From NCBI GenBank assembly GCA_028829895.1, contig CM054184.1:29188201-29252200 (forward strand): 64,000 bases of DNA, given 5' to 3'. Of this stretch, positions 11,055 through 64,000 are shown piece after piece. The notes under the pieces were generated by a model that saw only the letters and a program-made list of their open reading frames with translations, was not told the DNA's origin and did no database searches. Numbering within the stretch: position 1 is the first letter of the stretch; each line of letters starts with the position of its first letter. The DNA is from Sinotaia quadrata. Lineage: Eukaryota > Mollusca > Gastropoda > Architaenioglossa > Viviparidae. Both the position numbers and the translations under genes were made by a program.

Positions 11055-12221
11055 TAATAAAGAATTTAGGTTGAGAGGAAGTAAGAAAATGAAATTGAAT
11101 GTGTCTGACCCACAAAACTCACTCATAATCTAAACATAATCACAAGTCATTTTGATGTAATGTGAAAAGAAATCTTTTCTGTTTATTTACAGGAATTTAG
11201 GATTATAAAACAAAGAAGATAAGCGGTGTCAGCCGCGTGCTTTCATCTATTCCTTGGGAACAAATAAATCAAGACAGGATTAAAAGTATACTGTCCTCGA
11301 CAGTTATGTACAAATCCTTTCAGAGGACTCTCATCTTGAAATGCTCGGTTACACAACTTGCTTTCTATATCAAGTTAATAAATCTAATGACAAAAGTTCA
11401 TTACTGGAGTGTGCAAGCAGAATTTAGCAAAATACTCGTGCATTATAAGCTGCATGCAGTTTCTTTGCATATAGTTCTAAAAGCATTTTTTTTCCTTGTA
11501 CAGAAGGGGAAAAAATCCAAAATAAGAATACAGACAACAAAGAATAATATCAAGTGAAAGTTTTCTTATCTCTAAACAACTTTGTTTCCTGGAAGTCAGT
11601 AAATATTCCATAAACGTTTTGACGAACAAAATTGCGGAAATGAAAATATGTGTTTCGTCATAGTTACACTTTGCACAGTGTGTGATCTATATCGATGGTA
11701 CACGAATGAATTTCGAATTGATTACAATAATTAAGCCAAATCATACAGAGCTGACTAGGATTGATTTCGAAAGTACTTGAATGACATTGATAAGGACTTC
11801 CTTATTACGTCATATTTCATTTAGAAGGTACTTGAATGTCATTCAAAGAGGACTTCCTTATTACGTCATGTATAATTTAGAAGGCTGCACCAGCACAAAA
11901 TGCATTAGCTGCTTATCGTAAAGGGGGGGGGGAGGCATCTGTAACCTCTCTTCTTCCTTTCTCACCACTCATTCCACCCATTATACTTATCTACATCTTT
12001 CATCGAACAGTGTGTCGTCTGCTTACAGACCCTGTAACAAGTTACGGAAAATATAGCATGAAATGAATAGGATGAAATTGCTTTTAATAAATCTATTGGA
12101 TTTTAGTTCCGACTTCTATCTGTATTCAATAAAACGAGCTTATTCAATGTTCGGTCTTTAAACTCTTTTTATATAATCGAAATTACAGTGCTGGTGTTTA
12201 GGTGTATAAAGAAATACACAA
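11051..12221. other. Intergenic, with one two-copy repeat
   Basis: No gene recognised. At 11757-11885 a roughly 62-bp segment (gtacttgaatg, gacttccttattacgtcat) occurs twice. A poly-G run lies at 11923-11932. The open frame 11237-11557 (+) has no recognisable domain. Confidence 0.4.
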
Positions 12222-12225
12222 GCTG

Positions 12226-12790
12226 AACTGTTGTGTAGATCTATAAAAATTATACATATAAACTGTTGTGTAGATCTATAAAAATTATACATATAAACTG
12301 TTGTGTAGATCTATAAAAAATATACATATAAACTGTTGTGTAGATCTATAAAAATTATACATATAAACTGTTGTGTAGATCTATAAAAATTATACATATA
12401 AACTGTTGTGTAGATCTATAAAAATTATACATATAAACTGTTGTAGCTCTGTAAAGTTATACACGATATCAACGTCAGTGTAGCTGTATAAAGATTTTAT
12501 TGTGCAAAGTGTTGTAGCCCTGTAAAGATATACAGAATATGAATTGTTGTGTAGTGCTATATAAATTTTACAGAATACACTGTACACTATATGTACAACT
12601 TCCGCTACCATAACCCCCAACTGTAATGTAGCTCTTTTGATGCATTATAAAGATGTACAGTATATGAACTGTTGTGTAGCTCTGTAAAGATTATACATTA
12701 TAAACTGCTTGTTGCTCTGTAATGATATACACTTTATGAACTGTTGTGTAGCTCTGTAAAAATATGCAGAATACAAACTGTTCTTGTTGC
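12226..12790. repeat. 35-bp minisatellite grading into a degenerate array
   Basis: Six to seven near-perfect 35-bp units (aactgttgtgtagatctata plus aaaattatacatata) to about 12440. Weaker copies with gtagctctgtaaag then continue to about 12790. A 24-bp segment at 12596-12619, identical to one at 13376-13399, is embedded in it. Confidence 0.9.
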
Positions 12791-13442
12791 AAAGGAGAAA
12801 AAATACGTCACAACAGTTGAAACACGTATCACAGTATTCTATAGATCATGAGTGAAACACACGGCAAATGCTTTTATATCTGAGTTTGAAAATATCCCTT
12901 CACCTCATGTCGATGGAAAACACCAGTACAAACTATCACAAACCTGAACACATGTATATTTCAATCATTCACACAGGTTCGTTCGCGAGCAAACATATAC
13001 AACGGCCTAAGCATTTGTTTTCAATTAACAGACAAACGAACAAACAGACAAAGGGATAAACAAAATCAGGTCCATGTAAAATTATACAAACTCCGACTGT
13101 GAGGAAAAAACAAAAATTCTGTCTAGGAAGAAGGAAGGCGAGCTGCAGAAAAGAAGATTAGTGTGGACTGTGCGATAATAACGTCAACAACAAAATATTC
13201 AGCAAACACGCCGGCGTATGACATGAACGAAATCAAAATGGCAGTGCGTATCAAGGTTGCCATCATACGAAGCAGTCTACAAACATCCCATAACAAAATA
13301 TTTCTTGCATAGATTGTTTTCTAGTGTTCTCTAGAATCACAACACAGGCAGCTCAGCTTGATGTAACATCCGGTCCAACTTCCGCTACCATAACCCCCAC
13401 AACAAGCAATGACGATGGAAAACATATGGCTGCTGCTCGTCG
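12791..13442. other. Downstream of the PDZ gene: 3' UTR and intergenic
   Basis: Holds the possible 3' UTR of the PDZ gene on the minus strand. An AATAAA (plus-strand TTTATT 13443-13448) lies just after the stop codon. The segment 13376-13399 is repeated at 12596-12619. No other gene seen. Confidence 0.4.
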
Positions 13443-13448
13443 TTTATT
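13443..13448 (-). terminator. Possible poly(A) signal of the PDZ gene
   Basis: AATAAA on the minus strand, 12 bases after the stop codon. This is unusually close, so a later signal may be the real one. Confidence 0.35.
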
Positions 13449-13460
13449 TATCGTTGAAGC

Positions 13461-34636
<21,176 letters not shown>

Positions 34637-34702
34637 TCTTCGATCGTGGGTGATCGGCACGAAGAGATCAGGCCAGACCAAAACTCAAAGACGCCGGTAA
34701 AC

Positions 34703-35435
34703 CTGCGATATTCCAAGGGAGCACACGTTCAGTCTTCTAATATTTCGCTAATGTTCTTCGATTTTCAGGAAGTTTCTTGCTGGTCACGTATTCCAAGACG
34801 GCACAAAGTTATGAATGCTTCCCCCTTACGAAATGAAAACCCCTAAAATATCGATCTCTCTAACACCTCTAGCTAGTGATTCTGAATGAATAGGGGTGTC
34901 AGTGCTACTCCCACACCTGCTATTCTCCAGTCTCTCTTACACAACTTTGACACCTGTCTATTTTCAGTGTCTGTTTGCTTGCAGTGTAGAGTTCAGCTGG
35001 GGGAGGGGGTGGTGATGAGATAGTTGCTTGCAGAAACATGTGACCCCCAACCCAAGGAACGAGAAAAAAATTCAACAAGGCTTCGCTTGACGCACGTGAG
35101 AACCGTTCCCCGAAAGTGTTCGCGCGCGCGCGTGTGTGTGTGTGAGAGAGAGAGTTGTAGATGTGTGCGTGAGTGTGCCTGCGTGTGTGTGTTTGAGTTA
35201 CCCCTTCTTACCGAAGGATTACAGACTGCAGGCACAGAGGAAGATAAAGTTCATGACTGTGGAGGAAAGGAAAAGCGATTTAGACCACAGGCAACAAGGC
35301 ACTAGTCGACAAGGTGTTCTGATAGCACAGAGCTCACCTTGCTCGGTGGGGGTGTTACATTGGAACGCATGTTGTTATTACCTCCCTTTCTCTTCCACCC
35401 ACTCTTCTCTCTGGCAATCTCCAAGGCACGCTTAC
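34703..35435 (-). other. Putative 5' UTR intron of the PDZ gene
   Basis: Includes a (CG)n(TG)n(AG)n purine/pyrimidine run at 35120-35152, alternating and thus Z-DNA-prone. No coding exon seen. Confidence 0.4.
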
Positions 35436-35570
35436 CGTTCCAGCGCTTCGCTTCAAATATAGTATCCGATTTGGCGGGTGCAGATTAGGTGCGCAGGCAG
35501 CAAAATACCAAACCCATAACCTCCACAACTGGTTCTGCGGCGGCATGTTGCAGCCATCTTCATCAGTTCT
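35436..35570 (-). other. Candidate 5' UTR exon of the PDZ gene
   Basis: A GC-rich block that on the minus strand ends GCTGGAACG followed by gtaagcgt, a strong donor. It is followed by the acceptor at 34702. It contains short upstream ATGs (for example near 35546) that do not lead into the PDZ frame. The 5' end is unknown. A TATA-like string lies near 35641-35650. Confidence 0.4.
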
Positions 35571-35664
35571 TTGCCAGAAACGATGTCATCCATCACAGGG
35601 TCAGTTTCATAAACGCTCGGCCGGAAGATCGGCTGGACAGGCTATATTCCCGACATACCTGACT

Positions 35665-35962
35665 TCCCATAGAAATCCCCCATGCTGGTCTGACAGTAGT
35701 CCACATAAAAATCCCCCATCCTGGTCTGACAGTAGTCCACATAGAAATCCCCCATGCTGGTCTGACAGTAGTCCACATAGAAATCCCCCATGCTGGTCTG
35801 ACAGTAGTCCACATAGAAATCCCCCATGCTGGTCTGACAGTAGTCCACATAGAAATCCCCCATCCTGGTCTGACAGTAGTCCACATAGAAATCCCCCATG
35901 CTGGTCTGACAGTAGTCCACATAGAAATCCCCCATGCTGGTCTGACAGTAGTCCACATAGAA
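35665..35962. repeat. 36-bp minisatellite, 8 copies, upstream of the PDZ gene
   Basis: Units with tagaaatcccccatgctggt and ctgacagtagtccaca, differing only at a few sites (catgctgg/catcctgg). Open in several frames on both strands because of the period. It lies just 5' of the candidate first exon. Confidence 0.97.
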
Positions 35963-36215
35963 AGTATTACCGGAGGATATTCAAACACTCCTTCGAATGA
36001 ATGACGTCATCGAGTATAACTGAAACTAATGAACTGTAATGAATTCTTGACAGAGAGAAATTCAGATTAATGAATTGCAACCGCACAAAAAATTCAGCCA
36101 TAAATTGAAAATAATGAACGATAACTGCCAATTTACAATTATTAGCGAAGCATGAAACCTTTATCGCTGTAAATCACAATCTTGTTAGATCCTTTTTTTA
36201 ATTTGTCTTTACCCA

Positions 36216-36545
36216 GCTAGCCACATAGTCATATGACTCTTTAGGTGTCTTCACCCAGCAAGTCACAGTCTCATGACGCTTTAGGTGTCTTCACCCAGCA
36301 AGTCACAGTCTCATGACTCTTTAGGTGTCTTCACCCAGCAAGTCACAGTCTCATGACTCTTTAGGTGTCTTCACCCAGCAAGTCACAGTCTCATGACTCT
36401 TTAGGTGTCTTCACCCAGCAAGTCACAGTCTCATGACTCTTTAGGTGTCTTCACCCAGCAAGTCACAGTCTCATGACTCTTTAGGTGTCTTCACCCAGCA
36501 AGTCACAGTCTCATGACTCTTTAGGTGTCTTCACCTACGTGTACA
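36216..36545. repeat. 40-bp minisatellite, 8 copies
   Basis: Near-perfect units with tttaggtgtcttcacccagc and aagtcacagtctcatgac. Decayed copies (tcacatg.cacttaggtgtc) extend to about 36760. Confidence 0.97.
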
Positions 36546-39169
36546 TCAACCGGGTGGTACTTATGTCTTCACCCAATTATTCACATAGTCACGTGGCACT
36601 TAGGTGTCTCCAGTCACATGGCATTTAAGTGTTTCATCCAACTATTCACATGACACTTACGTGTCTTTACCCAGCTATTCCAATGCTAACAAAGAATTTG
36701 TCTTTACCCAGTTATTATCATTGTCGTGAGGCATTTGTATACCTCCATCCATGAGGCATTCATACCGCCTCTCAAACGATAGTCATTTTCATGAGGTAGT
36801 TGTATAATCTAAATTCATGAGATATTTATATTATTTTAATCACAATATATCAGAGTCGTGAAGTGTCCTGTTTGTTTATCTCCATTAACCTTTGCCGTAA
36901 TCGTAAAGTACCATGCTTATAGACTTCCATTGACGTACTGTTATAACCTGAGACGTCTAAGGTCCTCATTACGAAATTTTTGCATATCTCCATCACCTAC
37001 TGGCCTACTATCATAATCCATTTATAGGTGTAAATCACCATGCTCCTGATTAGTTCCAGAGACGTTGAATGTTCCCCCCCCCCTCTTTAACCTAGTGTCC
37101 AAGTCATGACGTATTTGTAATTTCCGTCCAACTCTATGGAAAGCACAGAAAAGTGTCATCACGTCTCAAAAGCTTTCTATTGCCTGGATCACATTTCATT
37201 ATGACGTAAAGCAGGTTGGACGACGTAGTCACCATATGTTGAGATGACGTAAGGTGGTTCAATGCAGGTGTCTTAACAGTTCTCAAAGAAGTTAAACCAA
37301 ATTTACCGTCTGTACACTTGATTGGAAATGGCTTTGGTATAGCTGCAGTTGAAGACAAAATCAACGAGAGGTCGACTTTAAATCGCCACTACAATATTTA
37401 CAATAAAGGTACCCAATCTCGAATATGGATCAACACATTTACAAATCGAAGCTCAATTTACAATTAAGATACCCAATTTCGAGTATAGGTCAAAACCATA
37501 ATGGGTCAAAACTATAATGGGTCAAAACCATAATGGGTCAAAACTAAAGGCAGATGTAGCAAACAAGATCTTGACGGAATCTTTGAATCCTGATTCCGGA
37601 ATCTTGAATTCTGATCGCTGAACCCAGTTCATCTAGACTGAAAACATGCAAATGACAGGACACTAAATGTTTGCTCAGCTAAGCTCCATTCTCACTCAGC
37701 TTACTTTCACATTTGTTATAATAACACACCTTTTTGCTTAAAATATTTTTTTAAAACCACGGTATTTATTAAATGCAAAAATGTCAAAACTATAGAATTT
37801 GAAAGAAAAGAAAAATCGTTATTGACATCGAATCTACCAGTCATATAAATCTACCCTTAATATAGCATCCATTGGTTGACTGGTGGCTGGTCGCAACCAC
37901 TTCATTTCTATCCATTGACATGGTGCATAAATGTGACAAGGTGTTTGGTGCACAAAGTGCCAATCTCAACGAAAAAATAACCCCTTTCCCAGAGTCTCAA
38001 TGAAAGCACAAGATATTTCGTAATCCATACATAGAATAAAGGGGATGTGTGACAGAAGAAAGAATAGATCATATCAATATATATATATATTGTGTGTGTA
38101 TAAGTGTATACATGTGTGTTTGTGTGTTTGTGTTTGTGCGTTTAATTCAACTATACACTAACAATCATATACAGTGTTGCCTGAGTTAAAAAAAACAACA
38201 TAACTGAACTTGTAATAGCTTTTGTCAGTTAAAAAGGAAACAAGGCTTATTTATTGAGTTCTGTAAAAACGTGTATAAATACTTTTATTGAATGAAACAT
38301 TATTGAATTAACACCTCTGTGTGCACTTCTGAAATAATAACCAGGGTCTGGTTCTCAGAACATCTAGTAAAGTTCTATTTCTAGTTCTCTTTCCTTAGCA
38401 ATACCAGATAATATAATTTAATAAGTGAATAAAAAATATTAGTTTTATAATAAAGAAGAGATTGAATAAGTCATTTTTACTTTGCCTCTTTGAGTTCTGC
38501 CCAAAACCCTTCTCATTAGCACAATAAATTCAAAGCTAAACAGAGAGATTGATAGACAAAGAGACATAAAGTCAGGCATATATATATATACACTGTCCCT
38601 GCAGCACTCACAGTGCTCGGGTGCTTTCAACAGAGGCCCAATACTTGTTCCTCCAAAAAAACAACCTGTACTTGAAATTTTAAATTTAAAAAATGATCAA
38701 GTTTTTGTAGGGTCATAGCAAGCTGAGTCTCTGTGGAGCAGAGAGTGTTTGCATGTGTGTGTGTGTGAGTGTGTGTGTGTATTTGTGTGTGTGTGTGTGT
38801 TTGTGTGTATATGTGTGTGTGTGCATGTGAGTGGAAAATGGAGGGGGTATTTTAGACTTTTTGCAGAGAGGTCCAGCTGCTACTTAGGACTGACCAGTTA
38901 ACACAGAAACATATTTCATTACTTAGAATTTAGCTTAGGAATTCAGTGTGGGAGTGCGCAAGATATCCTACAACACACACACACACACACCCTCGATACT
39001 CATTTACTACTGAAGTATGTTACTGCTCTAATTATTAATAATTAACTTTGAAGTAGGCTAAATAATGGTTTAAAATGAATCCTATCACAATTTTGGAATG
39101 AAAATTATACATCACTGGAATGCAGTCTGGTTAACAAAAGATCAGTTATATACAGAATCTTACAATGTT

Positions 39170-39425
39170 GCCCTTTGCTAGATTACAAAATCTTATATCG
39201 CTTTGATGTGATCTAAGATCCCTAGTTGACTACAAAATCAGTAAATAAGTCATATTTCACTTTGATGTGATCTAAGATCCCTAGTTGACTACAAAATCAG
39301 TAAATAAATCATATTTCACTTTGATGTGGTCTAAGATCCCTAGTCGACTACAAAATCAGTAAATAAATCTTATATCGCTTTGATGTGATCAAAGATCCCT
39401 AGTTGACTATAAAATCAGTAATGAA
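39170..39425. repeat. About 60-bp repeat, 4 copies
   Basis: Units with tttgatgtgatctaagatcc, ctagttgactacaaaatcag and taaataa.tcatat. Confidence 0.93.
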
Positions 39426-39730
39426 CAATTTTTCACCTCAATATCATCTTATGGCTCTGCATAAGTCTAGGGTTACCAGCCAAAAGTATCTCAAACCTAA
39501 ATCATACAATTAGAATATCCTGGGATATCCATAGATAAACTTATCGATATTTCACTTTCATGCTATATATATTCTTGATTACCATTGAGATTGATAATGA
39601 AAATATTTTAATTAGCTGTCCTATGATATGCATTTGATTATCTATGAAAAAACCACAACAATATTTCAATTTTAGGGTCAAATTAATTAACTCTGTAGAG
39701 AAGACAAATAGTTAAGATATGATAAATTAA

Positions 39731-39736
39731 TTTATT
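39731..39736 (-). terminator. Possible poly(A) signal of the glycosidase-like gene
   Basis: AATAAA on the minus strand about 280 bp after the stop codon. Such hexamers are frequent in AT-rich DNA, so this is a weak call. Confidence 0.25.
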
Positions 39737-40012
39737 CAATGAATATGAACAAGGAAAACATTAACAAAAGTATATTCTGTTGTGTGGTCACAATACTTAT
39801 TTTTTCAAGAAGATTATCAAATAAGAAAAATACACAGAATATAACTGTTACTATTTTGAAAAATGACATATGGTCACAGTACTTACGTTTTCAAGAATAT
39901 TATCACATAAAGAAAATACAAAGACTATAACTGTTACTATAAAATTAATATGTGCACTAACTGAATATTTATGAACAACTGCTAGTAATTATGTAAATTA
40001 TCTACCATATTT

Positions 40013-63910
<23,898 letters not shown>

Positions 63911-64000
63911 CTGGAAGGTGGCCTAATTAATATTCAAATTTTATTCAAACTGACCATTCATATCATTGCTTGACAGTGCACAAAGAATGCATCAGTTTTT

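Larger units (their letters stand above)
36760..40012. other. Intergenic region between the PDZ gene and the glycosidase-like gene
   Basis: AT-rich with no gene recognised. Contains a short array of ataatgggtcaaaac units (37498-37545), a (TG)n-rich stretch (38750-38830), a (CA)n at 38973-38990, and the repeat at 39170-39425. Confidence 0.5.

Noticed and set aside
10551..11126. 191-residue hydrophobic minus-strand frame
   Set aside because: Generated by purine-rich and (GA)n sequence on the other strand. Low complexity, not a membrane protein.
11237..11557. 106-residue plus-strand frame
   Set aside because: Reads like random AT-rich sequence. No domain and no partner exons found.
35545..36000. 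Long repeat proteins on both strands (SDSSPHRNPPCW, MWTTVRPAWGIS)
   Set aside because: The 36-bp minisatellite is open in several frames at once on both strands, which is a sign of non-coding.

Overview
The window looks like a piece of an AT-rich animal genome, most probably a mollusc and perhaps a gastropod. The genes are split by GT-AG introns and there are no bacterial-style operons. Non-LTR retrotransposon remnants are present, and the introns are crowded with dozens of unrelated tandem repeats. The species assignment is inference; I could not run any search.

Three genes can be supported, all on the minus strand. (1) Positions 1 to about 3.9 kb hold the 5' part of a tetraspanin: a start-codon exon (1243-1302), a second exon with the end of TM1, the small loop and TM2 (196-402), and a possible non-coding first exon near 3727-3930. 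The rest lies beyond the left edge. (2) Positions 13.4 to 35.6 kb hold a complete small PDZ protein of the PDZ-LIM/Zasp type. Its three coding exons (34535-34636, 15483-15631, 13461-13533) splice in frame to 107 residues, and intron 1 is 18.9 kb. A candidate 5' UTR exon lies at 35436. (3) Positions 40.0 to 63.9 kb hold the C-terminal 613 residues of a large conserved protein in 16 exons. I read it as glycoside-hydrolase-like: the order of its motifs (YVQYDSW, YEQDW, RVSGDY, DTFWT) resembles the clan GH-D barrel enzymes (GH27/GH31/GH36). Its N-terminus lies beyond the right edge.

Between genes 1 and 2 (4 to 13 kb) is a transposon-rich stretch. It holds an element with a second copy at 42.3 kb, a 152-bp MITE-like hairpin, two 5'-truncated LINE copies in opposite orientation, hAT-like terminal motifs in tandem, and several minisatellites. 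Intron 1 of the PDZ gene contains another LINE 3' end (27.4-27.9 kb), a retroposon-like element flanked by a 26-bp direct repeat (22.3-22.7 kb) with an inverted relative at 54.3 kb, and many tandem arrays.

The most unusual feature is that tandem repeats have captured splice junctions. At the exon carrying the putative catalytic Asp of gene 3, a 52-bp unit containing the 3' splice site and the first 23 exon bases occurs 11 times (51681-52251). Upstream acceptors would lead straight to an in-frame stop. In the PDZ gene the 5' splice site and exon end are repeated (15300-15500). A third coding exon (47315-47423) has a partial copy, with its donor, behind a CT tract. No tRNA, rRNA or other RNA gene was recognised.
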